NCBI GenBank assembly: GCA_949372955.1
Contig: CASIAX010000022.1
Location: forward strand, 1 to 9,231
DNA: 9,231 nucleotides
Direction: 5' to 3'
From: SGZJ01 sp949372955
GTDB taxonomy: Bacteria > Bacteroidota > Bacteroidia > Flavobacteriales > Flavobacteriaceae
Positions 1 through 7,573 of the stretch are shown one piece after another. The translations under genes and the position numbers were made by a program. The notes under the pieces were generated by a model. That model was not told the origin of the DNA, searched no databases, and was given only the letters and a program-made list of their open reading frames with translations. Every line of letters begins with the position of its first letter. Position 1 is the stretch's first letter.

Positions 1-1097
1 ACATGATAGATGGTGATGTTGAAAAAAGAACAGTTTGGGCTAAAGTTTTACAAAGTCGTGGAGAAATGGGGTACCCTTATATTTTCTTTACAGATAATGC
101 AAATAATGGTGCTGCTGATGTGTACAAAGATAAAAAGCTGCCAATCTATGCAAGTAACTTATGTACAGAAATAATGTTGCCCTCAAATCATAACTGGTCT
201 TTTGTTTGTGTTTTATCAAGCATCAATTTATTACATTATGATAAGTGGAAAGATACGGATGCTGTTCAAACCATGGTTTATTTCTTAGATTCTGTAATTA
301 CAGAATTTTTAGAAAAATTAGAGTCCTATAAGAATTCTCCTAACAGAGAGGATCAGCAAACATTTCTGTTTATGGAAAGAGCATATAATTTTGCAAAAGA
401 AAACAGAGCATTGGGAATGGGAACTCTAGGATGGCACTCATTACTACAATCTAAAATGCTACCTTTTGATAGTCAACAGGCATACGATTTAAATAGTGAG
501 GTTTTCAAAACTCTAAAAGAGTATTCCTATAAAGCCTCTGAACACTTGGCAGAAAAGTTTGGAGAACCAGAACTGCTTAAGGGATATGGCAGAAGGAATG
601 CAACTTTAAACGCTATAGCACCAACTACATCATCTGCTTTTATATTAGGGCAAGTATCTCAAGGGATAGAACCAATATGGTCTAATATTTATGTTAAAGA
701 TATTGCGAAAATAAAAACAACAATTAAAAATCCTTTTTTGATAAAGCTTTTGAAAGAAAAAGGAATGGATACACCAGAAGTATGGAGAGATATAAGAGAC
801 AGAGATGGCTCTGTTCAACATCTTGATTTCTTATCTGAAAACGAAAAAGAGATATTTAAAACTTACTCTGAGATTGACCAATTAGTGATCATTTATCAGG
901 CAGCAAATAGACAAAATCATTTAGATCAAGGTCAATCGCTTAATATCATTGTACACCCTGACACACCTACCAAGGAGATTAATAAGATTCATATTACTGC
1001 ATGGAAATTAGGATTGAAATCGTTGTACTATCAACACAGTATGAATGCAGCACAAAAATTCAAACAAAAGAAAGAGTGCGCTAGTTGCGAGGGTTAA
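1..1097 (+). CDS. nrdA: Ribonucleoside-diphosphate reductase, large (alpha) subunit, class I, C-terminal part
   Basis: Catalytic subunit that reduces ribonucleoside diphosphates to deoxyribonucleotides in the cytoplasm, together with a radical-generating beta subunit. Only the C-terminal part is present: the reading frame runs off the left edge, and the Met at base 3 is internal. Numbering from that Met, the active-site motif Asn-Leu-Cys-Thr-Glu lies at 52-56 (thiyl-radical Cys54, with Asn52 and Glu56, matching E. coli Asn437/Cys439/Glu441). Cys69 in FVCVLSSINL matches the redox partner Cys462. Residues 206-226 (APTTSSAF...GIEP) form the conserved phosphate-binding segment. Tyr342-Tyr343 in LYYQHS match the radical-transfer pair Tyr730/Tyr731. 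The tail ends CASCEG, a Cys359/Cys362 pair that would re-reduce the active site through thioredoxin or glutaredoxin. About 390 N-terminal residues, including any ATP cone, would lie upstream. It is convergent with the phosphate gene block and shows no functional link to it. Confidence 0.96.
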   Translation, partial: MIDGDVEKRTVWAKVLQSRGEMGYPYIFFTDNANNGAADVYKDKKLPIYASNLCTEIMLPSNHNWSFVCVLSSINLLHYDKWKDTDAVQTMVYFLDSVITEFLEKLESYKNSPNREDQQTFLFMERAYNFAKENRALGMGTLGWHSLLQSKMLPFDSQQAYDLNSEVFKTLKEYSYKASEHLAEKFGEPELLKGYGRRNATLNAIAPTTSSAFILGQVSQGIEPIWSNIYVKDIAKIKTTIKNPFLIKLLKEKGMDTPEVWRDIRDRDGSVQHLDFLSENEKEIFKTYSEIDQLVIIYQAANRQNHLDQGQSLNIIVHPDTPTKEINKIHITAWKLGLKSLYYQHSMNAAQKFKQKKECASCEG

Positions 1098-1120
1098 TTC
1101 AAAATCAAATTATTAATATA

Positions 1121-1153
1121 AAAAAAAGCGGTTCTTATTGAACCGCTTTTTTT
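1121..1153. terminator. Bidirectional intrinsic terminator between nrdA and pit
   Basis: Perfect hairpin: GCGGTTC (1128-1134), a 5-nt loop (1135-1139) and GAACCGC (1140-1146). It is flanked by seven A (1121-1127) and seven T (1147-1153), which extend the stem and provide a U-tract on either strand. It lies 24 nt after the nrdA stop codon and 22 nt beyond the end of the convergent phosphate permease gene, so it can end both transcripts. Confidence 0.93.
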
Positions 1154-1174
1154 ATATCAAGTAATCATTAATTG

Positions 1175-3541
1175 CTATTCATTAGCTGATGGTGGTTCAA
1201 TATTTGAATCATATTGCTCATCATACAACTCTAGCATCGCCATATTTGCCTTTATAAGATCTTTAGTTTCTGTTAAAAGACTAAAGTAGAGTGTTGTGTT
1301 TTTAGGACTTGATTCTTCAGATTTAGTTCTTGAAATTTGATTATCAATTTTCTCTCTTATTGACTCTAGTAATTGTTGTTTGGAGTCTAAAATATTAGAG
1401 ATCTCTTTGAAATTATTTTTTGAAAAAGCGAATTTAGTTCTCTCAAATAAAGTTTCAAGCTGAAGACTAATCTCTTTTAATTCTCTTATTTGATTAAAAG
1501 TTAAAGCTTTGTGATTATTATTAATATGCTTGAAAGTTACTTTTGAAATATACTCTAAAGACTGAGCAATATCTTGTAACAAACTAAGAACATTTATATA
1601 AAAATTACTCGCACCTTTAATAGTAGATTCGTCCAAGTTTTTAATAAAATAAAATAGATCATTTCTTAAATCTTCAATTTCTTCAGAAAGAGACTTTACA
1701 TCTTTTTTATTCTTTTTTAAAATTGACAAGTCTTGTGTTGCCAATCCGTTTATTGATGAAGCAAATATTTTTTTAAATTTCTTAGCCGCTTTGGAAACGT
1801 TACTTGAGCTTTCAATTATAACACCTTGTATAGAACTGCTTTCAGCAGAACTTAAGGCATCTTCATTTTTAAGTTGAGAAGTTTCTTTTCTGTGTGCAAT
1901 ATAGTTTCTTGCCAAAATTAACAATGCTAGAAATAATAAGATTGCAATAGCAGTTGGGCCTCCAAGATTAATTAAAAATGCAATCGCACCACAACCTACA
2001 AAGGCTATAAATGCAGTAAAGAACCATCCTCCAATTACATTTAAAACTCCAGCGACTCTATATACGGCGCTTTCACTCCCCCAGGCTCTATCAGCAAGTG
2101 AAGTTCCCATAGCAACCATAAAAGTAACATAGGTAGTAGATAAAGGTAGTTTGAATGATGTTGCAATAGAAATTAAAATTGCAGCAACCATCATGTTTAC
2201 AGCAGCTCTTATCATATCAAATGCAGGAAGTTCAATAGATTTATTTGATGATAATTCAATAGCAGGTTTCTCAAATTGTGTATTAATATGTTTTTGAATA
2301 TTTTTTGGAACAACCATTGAAAAAACATTTGAAACATTAACTGAAAACCTTACTAGTCCTCTAGATAGAAAATTAGGATTAAATCTTTCTTTGGTGTCTT
2401 GTTGTCTTGCCAAGTCAATTTCAGTTTTTGTAACCTTTTTGGCTTTAGAAGAAAACCAAAGAGTAACTACCATAACCATACCAGCTACAAATAATAATAT
2501 TGTAGGTGTAGGAACCTTTTTAGATAGAAAAGCCATAGAAAATTCTGTAGCTTCAATTCCAGAAACACTCCATGCTTCATAAGATTGCCATGCTGCAATA
2601 GGAACTCCAATAAAGTTTACTAAGTCGTTACCAGCGAATGCTAAAGCAAGCGAAAAAGTACCTACTCCAATTATTATTTTGTAAATATTAATTTTAAAAA
2701 TAAAGATTAGAAAATAAGAAACTGCAGACAAAATAATAAACAAACTAAATGCAATCAAGAAAACCTGACTTTCCATGAAACTAGCAATAGTAGATCCGTT
2801 TAATAATTCAAAACTTTGCTTAGCATATGCTGTTCCTTTTATTCCTTTCATTAAAATAAAGTACGCTATAGAAGTAAGTGCAACCCCTCCGAATAATGCT
2901 CCTACCCATTTAGCTTTTTGTTCATAATTATAAGAAAGCAGTAATCTAGAAACATATTGAACAACCGCACCTGTTGAAAAAGCTACAAAAACCGACAGTA
3001 AAATTCCTAAAATAATTTGAGTCGCCTTAGCTACATTAATATATTCAGGGAGCATACTTGAGTCGCCACCAGCTGCATAAATTTTAATTAATGATACAGC
3101 TACAGCAGCGCCTAAAAGTTCAAAAACTATAGATACAGTTGTTGATGTCGGCATTCCTAATGTATTGAAAAAATCAAGTAAAAGAATATCGGTTATCATA
3201 ACTGCCATAAAAATGATCATGATTTCGGAAAAGAAAAACATATCTGGGTTGAAAATTCCTTTTCTAGCGACTTCCATCATTCCACTAGAAAAAACAGATC
3301 CAACTGCAACACCTAAGCTTGCAAGTATCATAATGTTTCTAACTGAAATAGCTTTAGACCCCAATGCTGAATTTAAAAAGTTTACAGCATCATTACTAAC
3401 CCCAACAACTAAATCTCCAATAGCAAGAAGACCCAAGGCGATTATCATGATTAAATATATATCCATATCGTTACTAAATTGATTAGTAAAGTAAGTTAAA
3501 TCTATAAGATTTGATGTAAAATTAATGTTAAGAAAGTTCAT
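1175..3541 (-). CDS. pit: PiT-family inorganic phosphate permease with C-terminal PhoU-like domain
   Basis: Inner-membrane, cation-coupled inorganic phosphate transporter of the PiT (PF01384) type, 788 aa. The two inverted halves each show the family signature: GVSNDAVNFLNSALGSKA at 47-64 (Asn50-Asp51) and AGNDLVNFIGVP at 303-314 (Asn305-Asp306). Each half also has a P-x-S-T-T turn, at 131-135 and 466-470. About 11-13 hydrophobic segments lie between residues 26 and 547, interrupted by a polar cytoplasmic insert at about 366-440. Residues about 600-775 are soluble and helical and resemble PhoU. E. coli PitA is about 500 aa, so this is a permease with a fused regulatory-type domain, an arrangement known in Bacteroidota. 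The start at 3541 is chosen because it follows the porin stop codon by only 3 nt, implying one transcript and coupled translation; Met26 (3466) is the alternative start. The PhoU-like domain may limit uptake when phosphate is plentiful (inference). Confidence 0.94.
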   Translation of the reverse strand: MNFLNINFTSNLIDLTYFTNQFSNDMDIYLIMIIALGLLAIGDLVVGVSNDAVNFLNSALGSKAISVRNIMILASLGVAVGSVFSSGMMEVARKGIFNPDMFFFSEIMIIFMAVMITDILLLDFFNTLGMPTSTTVSIVFELLGAAVAVSLIKIYAAGGDSSMLPEYINVAKATQIILGILLSVFVAFSTGAVVQYVSRLLLSYNYEQKAKWVGALFGGVALTSIAYFILMKGIKGTAYAKQSFELLNGSTIASFMESQVFLIAFSLFIILSAVSYFLIFIFKINIYKIIIGVGTFSLALAFAGNDLVNFIGVPIAAWQSYEAWSVSGIEATEFSMAFLSKKVPTPTILLFVAGMVMVVTLWFSSKAKKVTKTEIDLARQQDTKERFNPNFLSRGLVRFSVNVSNVFSMVVPKNIQKHINTQFEKPAIELSSNKSIELPAFDMIRAAVNMMVAAILISIATSFKLPLSTTYVTFMVAMGTSLADRAWGSESAVYRVAGVLNVIGGWFFTAFIAFVGCGAIAFLINLGGPTAIAILLFLALLILARNYIAHRKETSQLKNEDALSSAESSSIQGVIIESSSNVSKAAKKFKKIFASSINGLATQDLSILKKNKKDVKSLSEEIEDLRNDLFYFIKNLDESTIKGASNFYINVLSLLQDIAQSLEYISKVTFKHINNNHKALTFNQIRELKEISLQLETLFERTKFAFSKNNFKEISNILDSKQQLLESIREKIDNQISRTKSEESSPKNTTLYFSLLTETKDLIKANMAMLELYDEQYDSNIEPPSANE
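3515..3531 (-). promoter_or_regulatory. Pho-box-like hexamer pair inside the start of pit
   Basis: On the coding strand this reads TTAACA, five bases, then TTTACA, with an 11-bp period. It falls within codons about 4-9 of the permease gene. The surrounding 13-mer TTAATGTTAAGAA (+ strand, 3522-3534) is identical to the one at 9186-9198. No convincing TAnnTTTG box lies 20 bp downstream. It could be an extra regulator-binding site or a chance match in AT-rich coding sequence (Leu-Asn-Ile-Asn codons). Confidence 0.25.
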
Positions 3542-3544
3542 ATG

Positions 3545-4534
3545 TTATATTTTAAACTCTGCATTTAAAGACAGAATAGATTTATTGTTAATTATTGAAT
3601 TATTATAATTAAATAGTTTGTAATTTAAATTAAATTTCACGCCTTTTGTTGCTTGGTATTGTGTTCCAAACATTACTAAGCTTCCGTCATTATTGTAATT
3701 CCATGCTCTAGATTCTCCTGTAAGAATATTTGAATTAATTTGATCATATCTAGCAAATAATTCATAATTATTAGATAATTTTTTTGATCCAAAAACAGAG
3801 AAACCATCTCTGTTATGATCATCCTCAGCATTTTTATATGTTCTAGCATTTTCAATTTTACCATATTCAACTCCAACTCTAAAACCAGTACTATTGTATC
3901 CCAAAAAAATAGAATTATTTTTTATTGACTTTGTGTTTTTCGAACGTTGAGAATCCATATATATTTTTCCAGAAAGTTTCTTTGAGAAATTATATATAAA
4001 ACTTGTTCCCATTTTTTGGTGTCCATTATCATCTTGAAGAGATTTATAACCCTCGCCGTTTAAAATAAATAAGTTTATTTTAAATTTTGGATTAATAGTA
4101 AACTCCGAATTAAACCCAAGATCTGCACTTGCACCAAATTTATATTCGTTAAGAAAGCCTTTTTGTGCGTAGCGATAGCCCCACAATCCTTCTTGGTCAT
4201 TAAACTGTTTGTTTCCAATTAAACCCATACTAAGTTTTATTTTGGGATTTAATTTCCAGTCTAATTGAGCAATTTTGACATAGGCTGTATATGCACTTCC
4301 ACCTGAGTTAGACCCAATATCGTATGTAACTTTAGCTGAAATATTATCATTAAAATTATATTTATATCCTAGGTAAACTCTTTTAAGTTCAAAAGCACTT
4401 TTCTTTGTTACTTCTTTAGTAAAATCATTATGGTAATTCCAGAAAATTTTAAAATTTGGTTTACCAAAACTTGAATCTTGAGAATAGCTTTTAATTGTAA
4501 TTAAAATTAGTATTAGCAGAATTGTCTTTTTCAT
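3545..4534 (-). CDS. Outer-membrane porin, probably phosphate-related (OprO/OprP-like)
   Basis: Predicted outer-membrane beta-barrel of 329 aa. The N-terminus is a signal peptide (MKKTILLILILITIKSYSQ, likely cut at about residue 19). The mature protein is built of alternating polar/hydrophobic strands rich in Tyr, Phe and Asn, joined by charged turns. Typical early strands are FELKRVYLGYKYNF (48-61) and ISAKVTYDIG (65-74), and the last strand (SILSLNAEFKI) runs to the C-terminus. This resembles Bacteroidota porins of the OprO/OprP type found next to PiT permeases. Placement 3 nt upstream of the permease implies a two-gene phosphate uptake operon, in which this protein lets phosphate through the outer membrane for PiT to import. 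Pore selectivity cannot be read from the sequence. The promoter upstream carries the most elaborate Pho-box-like array in the window. Barrel and operon are well supported; the phosphate role rests on context. Confidence 0.85.
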   Translation of the reverse strand: MKKTILLILILITIKSYSQDSSFGKPNFKIFWNYHNDFTKEVTKKSAFELKRVYLGYKYNFNDNISAKVTYDIGSNSGGSAYTAYVKIAQLDWKLNPKIKLSMGLIGNKQFNDQEGLWGYRYAQKGFLNEYKFGASADLGFNSEFTINPKFKINLFILNGEGYKSLQDDNGHQKMGTSFIYNFSKKLSGKIYMDSQRSKNTKSIKNNSIFLGYNSTGFRVGVEYGKIENARTYKNAEDDHNRDGFSVFGSKKLSNNYELFARYDQINSNILTGESRAWNYNNDGSLVMFGTQYQATKGVKFNLNYKLFNYNNSIINNKSILSLNAEFKI

Positions 4535-4551
4535 TACTTTAAATTATTTAA

Positions 4552-4612
4552 CAAATTTAAACACCTAAATAATTTCTAATGTTAAGAAATTGTTATGTTA
4601 TTAAATTGTTAT
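4552..4612 (-). promoter_or_regulatory. Promoter of the porin-pit operon with four Pho-box-like hexamers
   Basis: On the coding strand the -7 box is TAAATTTG (4559-4552), an exact match to the Bacteroidota consensus TAnnTTTG, 17 nt before the porin start codon. Exactly 20 bp upstream lies TTAACA (4585-4580), in the -33 position. Further hexamers ATAACA lie at 4596-4591, 4601-4596 and 4612-4607. They form two pairs, each with an 11-bp period (hexamer plus five bases). This is the arrangement of PhoB/PhoP direct-repeat boxes, and the hexamer itself resembles the Bacillus PhoP half-site TT(A/T/C)ACA. I infer phosphate-starvation activation; the regulator gene is not in the window. Confidence 0.7.
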
Positions 4613-4643
4613 CTAAACGTTAACAATTAAGTTTAAGCTCATT

Positions 4644-7448
4644 TTATAATTTTATACTGTATCCAACTGAAAATGCTTTTCCCTGCTCTCTAAAAGAAAA
4701 GATTTTATTACTAGCTTTAAATGACTCATAATAACTTTCTTTTTTACTTTCTAGAATGTTTTCCACTTTTAAATTTACAGTTTTGTTCTGATTTTTACCA
4801 AATGATTTCGATAAGTTTAAGTTTAAACTTTTAAAGGATTGAGTGTAAACATCTGGTGAAAACCCTGTTCCAACAACCTCAAGTGTTTTGCCTTGCATAT
4901 TAAAAAACAATCCCGCTCTTAACCCATTTTCATTCTTATAGTCCAAACTTGAATTTATTAAAAAAGGAGATTGTCCTTGTAAGTTTCTATAAGTACCCAA
5001 CGTTTCACCATCTCTGAGACCTTTAGTCCTTAAGCTGAGTTCGCTTGCTCCATATTGTTGTCTAGATTTGATTATTGATGCATTGAGGTTAATTCCCAAA
5101 GATTGGCTAAATTGTCTTCTTAACTCAAGTTCTAAACCATATACTTTTGCATTTCCTAAGTTTTTTGGCTGGAAGTTTTCTGTTGAAGCTTCATAATATG
5201 TTAACTCTATGGGATCTTTGAACGATTTATAGAAACCACTAATAGCAAATAATTCATTGTCCTCACCAAATAGTTCATACCTAAGATCTAAATTGTCTAT
5301 ATAACTCGGTTTTAGATTTATATTTCCATTAAAAGTCATATTAGATAAAGGATCATAGATTTCTGCAATTGAGACTTCTTTAAATGATGGTCTTGCAGTA
5401 GTTTTTGAATATGCCAATCGTAAATTGGAATTTTCTTTTAAAGAATAAATAAAATTCGTTGAAGGGAAAATATCTAGTTTGTCAATTACTTTTTCATCAT
5501 CGTACTTAACTGTTCCCCCACTATTTTCACCTGTATATTTTTGTACAAAATTTTCAGCTCTTAAACCTATAACAGATTTAATTTTATCGTTTATTTTGAA
5601 TTCAATTGAGGAATAAGTTGAAATATTCATTTGATTAGCATCGTAATTTTTCCCTCTTTCAACCCCTCCATTTGTATATAAAGCAATATGATTACCAATT
5701 GTATTTGTTGGAGTCCAAGTATTTTCAGCTTTAAATAAATTGTCTGGGTTTCCATTATCAATTACACCAAGATTAGTAGGTACATTTACTCTAAAGCTGT
5801 AGATATCATATTCTCTTTCTTTATAAGAGTTTAGTGCTCCAAACTTTAATTTTGCATCTCTATTAAATAATTTTAGCTTTTTTTGTAAATCTACTTTACT
5901 AACAATATTTGTTTCATCTAAATTCCTCCATATTCTACTTGGCTTTCCATTAAGAGGGATTAGATATTTTCCTTCATCGTTTATTTCAAAAGATGTTGTT
6001 CTTATGTCCTTATCTTTAATTGAAGATATGGAGGGAGAAATTTTCCAATTTAATTTCCATTCACTTTCATTATTGAATGTATGAGTTCCTGATAGTAAGA
6101 TATTTGTAATAGATCTTTGAGTGTATTCAACGTTATGTTTTAGAAGATCTTTAGAATCATTTAAACTAACCGTTTGATCAAAAATTCCAGCGCTAGATTC
6201 TCCATTTTGAATATGTAAAATATTCACTTTGTATTTTGATAAATTTGTTTTGTAGGAAATTCCTGTCATAGCACTTAGAATCACTGAGTTTTCACCAAGC
6301 GGTCCATTTTGAATTCTATTTTCAAACAAATTGTAAACACCTTTGTCTGAATCTCTGTAGTATGTGTTGTTTTGAGATTTTTCATAAAAGTCAGTTGTAT
6401 TTTTATAGCTTAATGCACCAAAGTATCCTATTCTATTTTCATTTTTTAATAAAAATTGATTTCCCCCAGAAACACTAAAACTATAATCTCCAAGACTAGT
6501 TTTCTTGAGTGCAGCCATATTAGGATTAAATTTTCTAGTGACTAGCGTAATTTTTGGGCTATTAATTCCTTCTAGTACAGTATAACCTTGGTTTGGATCA
6601 ACCGGAATAGATCTTAATCCATCATCAAATCCTAAAAAGTCAGTGCTACTAGATTTTGAAGTTAAATATCTGTCGTTGTAATGCATTTTTGGGTTGTAAG
6701 CTGAACTAAATGAGACTGAGAATTGTTTTGAGTTAGGAAATTCTTTTGTAATAATATCTACTATTCCCCCTGTAAAATCAGCTGGCATTTCAGCAGCAGC
6801 AGACTTTACAACAATTACATTATCTAAAATACTTGTAGGAAAAATATCCATTTGAATTGTATTTCTGTCAGGATCTAAACCTGGAATATCTACTCCATTT
6901 AAAATTGATTTAGTGTACCTATCGCCTAAACCACGTACATATACATATTTCCCACCTTGTACAGAAACTCCAGGGACTGATTTGACTGCAGACGCAATGT
7001 TAGATGCGCCTGAAGACTTTATTCTTTGAGAAGAAAGTCCATCGACTAGACTAATTGATTTTTTTTGAAATTCAAGAACTGACCTTTCAGTATTGGTGCT
7101 TGCGCTCACACTTACAACTACTTCGTTTAAACCTTGAGCTAGTGTATTCATAGTAACATTTACTATAGCCGCTTCGTTATTATTTACATTAACATCCTTT
7201 ATTTCAACCGTTTCATATCCAATAAATGAAAAAACAATTGTATATATCCCTTCAACTAATTCTAACTCATAATTACCATCAAAATCTGATGTTGTACCCG
7301 TGCCAGTTCCCTTTACCACAATATTTGCAAATGGAACAGGATCTTGAAAATCGTTATCAATTAAAGCTCCTCTAATTAGTCCAGTTTGAGCTTGTGAATA
7401 AAAAGAAAGAAGTCCAATTGTTAGTAGAGTAAATATGTATTTTTTCAT
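4644..7448 (-). CDS. TonB-dependent outer-membrane receptor with carboxypeptidase-like N-terminal domain, not SusC-type
   Basis: Energised outer-membrane importer, 934 aa, driven by TonB-ExbBD. A signal peptide (1-21, ending SQAQ) is followed by a carboxypeptidase-regulatory-like beta-sandwich at about 23-101 (core GTGTGTTSDFDGNYELEL). GLNEVVVSVSAS at 106-117 may serve as the TonB box. The plug is at about 125-235, with VKSVPGVSV (155-163), VYVRGLGDRYTKSILNGVDIPG (169-190), DPDR (192-195), the IFPTSILDNVIVVKSAAAEMPADF stretch (202-225) and TGGIVDI (226-232). The rest is a barrel of about 22 strands ending FSVGYSIKL. The GLGDRY/LNGV..P..DPDR plug marks a receptor class that works without SusD, and no SusD gene is present. 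Upstream, beyond a terminator, lies a surface beta-helix lipoprotein that may be its partner. Its own promoter has a Pho-box-like pair, so a phosphorus-containing ligand is inferred; the sequence does not identify it. No clear terminator follows, so some read-through into porin-pit is possible. Confidence 0.95.
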   Translation of the reverse strand: MKKYIFTLLTIGLLSFYSQAQTGLIRGALIDNDFQDPVPFANIVVKGTGTGTTSDFDGNYELELVEGIYTIVFSFIGYETVEIKDVNVNNNEAAIVNVTMNTLAQGLNEVVVSVSASTNTERSVLEFQKKSISLVDGLSSQRIKSSGASNIASAVKSVPGVSVQGGKYVYVRGLGDRYTKSILNGVDIPGLDPDRNTIQMDIFPTSILDNVIVVKSAAAEMPADFTGGIVDIITKEFPNSKQFSVSFSSAYNPKMHYNDRYLTSKSSSTDFLGFDDGLRSIPVDPNQGYTVLEGINSPKITLVTRKFNPNMAALKKTSLGDYSFSVSGGNQFLLKNENRIGYFGALSYKNTTDFYEKSQNNTYYRDSDKGVYNLFENRIQNGPLGENSVILSAMTGISYKTNLSKYKVNILHIQNGESSAGIFDQTVSLNDSKDLLKHNVEYTQRSITNILLSGTHTFNNESEWKLNWKISPSISSIKDKDIRTTSFEINDEGKYLIPLNGKPSRIWRNLDETNIVSKVDLQKKLKLFNRDAKLKFGALNSYKEREYDIYSFRVNVPTNLGVIDNGNPDNLFKAENTWTPTNTIGNHIALYTNGGVERGKNYDANQMNISTYSSIEFKINDKIKSVIGLRAENFVQKYTGENSGGTVKYDDEKVIDKLDIFPSTNFIYSLKENSNLRLAYSKTTARPSFKEVSIAEIYDPLSNMTFNGNINLKPSYIDNLDLRYELFGEDNELFAISGFYKSFKDPIELTYYEASTENFQPKNLGNAKVYGLELELRRQFSQSLGINLNASIIKSRQQYGASELSLRTKGLRDGETLGTYRNLQGQSPFLINSSLDYKNENGLRAGLFFNMQGKTLEVVGTGFSPDVYTQSFKSLNLNLSKSFGKNQNKTVNLKVENILESKKESYYESFKASNKIFSFREQGKAFSVGYSIKL

Positions 7449-7469
7449 TGATTAATTATTATTATTTTG

Positions 7470-7514
7470 CAAATATCTGTTTACCTAATTGATCTAATGT
7501 TAAGTGAAGGTTAA
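7470..7514 (-). promoter_or_regulatory. Promoter of the TonB-dependent receptor with a Pho-box-like direct repeat
   Basis: On the coding strand TTAACC (7514-7509), five bases and TTAACA (7503-7498) form a direct repeat with an 11-bp period. Exactly 20 bp after TTAACA comes GATATTTG (7477-7470), a one-mismatch version of the -7 box TAnnTTTG, 21 nt before the start codon. The spacing equals that at the porin-pit promoter to the base, and both share the core CTTAACATTAGA. The repeat starts 5 nt beyond the U-tract side of the upstream terminator, so the receptor has its own regulated promoter. Confidence 0.65.
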
Positions 7515-7518
7515 ATAA

Positions 7519-7550
7519 AAAAGGCTTGATTTATTTCAATCAAGCCTTTT
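7519..7550 (-). terminator. Intrinsic terminator after the beta-helix lipoprotein gene
   Basis: Perfect hairpin with arms 7519-7531 and 7538-7550 (core AAGGCTTGATT / AATCAAGCCTT) and a 6-nt loop. Read on the minus strand, the stem is followed by a run of T (complement of 7515-7520). It lies 24 nt past the lipoprotein stop codon and just before the receptor promoter, so the two genes are probably separate transcripts. Confidence 0.9.
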
Positions 7551-7573
7551 AAAATAAACAAAAATCAATTAGA

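Noticed and set aside
3..5. The ATG at base 3 as the true start of the ribonucleotide reductase subunit
   Set aside because: It lies only about 50 codons before the active-site Asn-Leu-Cys-Thr-Glu motif, whereas the family has several hundred residues ahead of it. The gene is cut by the window edge.
2391..3482. Open frames on the + strand within the permease gene (2391-2582 and 3165-3482)
   Set aside because: They lie antisense to strongly conserved PiT coding sequence, have no recognisable domain, and are what low-complexity membrane-protein codons produce on the opposite strand.
3676..3876. Small minus-strand frame overlapping the porin gene
   Set aside because: Out of frame with the porin; its Met/Leu/Ile-rich translation looks like a frame-shifted reading of AT-rich sequence.
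4600..4640. Possible terminator hairpin after the TonB-dependent receptor
   Set aside because: The inverted arms around GTTAAC are imperfect, AT-only and lack a following T-run; the sequence is better explained by the hexamer array of the porin promoter.
4644..7448. SusC-type glycan receptor
   Set aside because: No SusD gene lies next to it, no glycoside hydrolase is nearby, and the plug has the GLGDRY/DPDR pattern of another receptor class.
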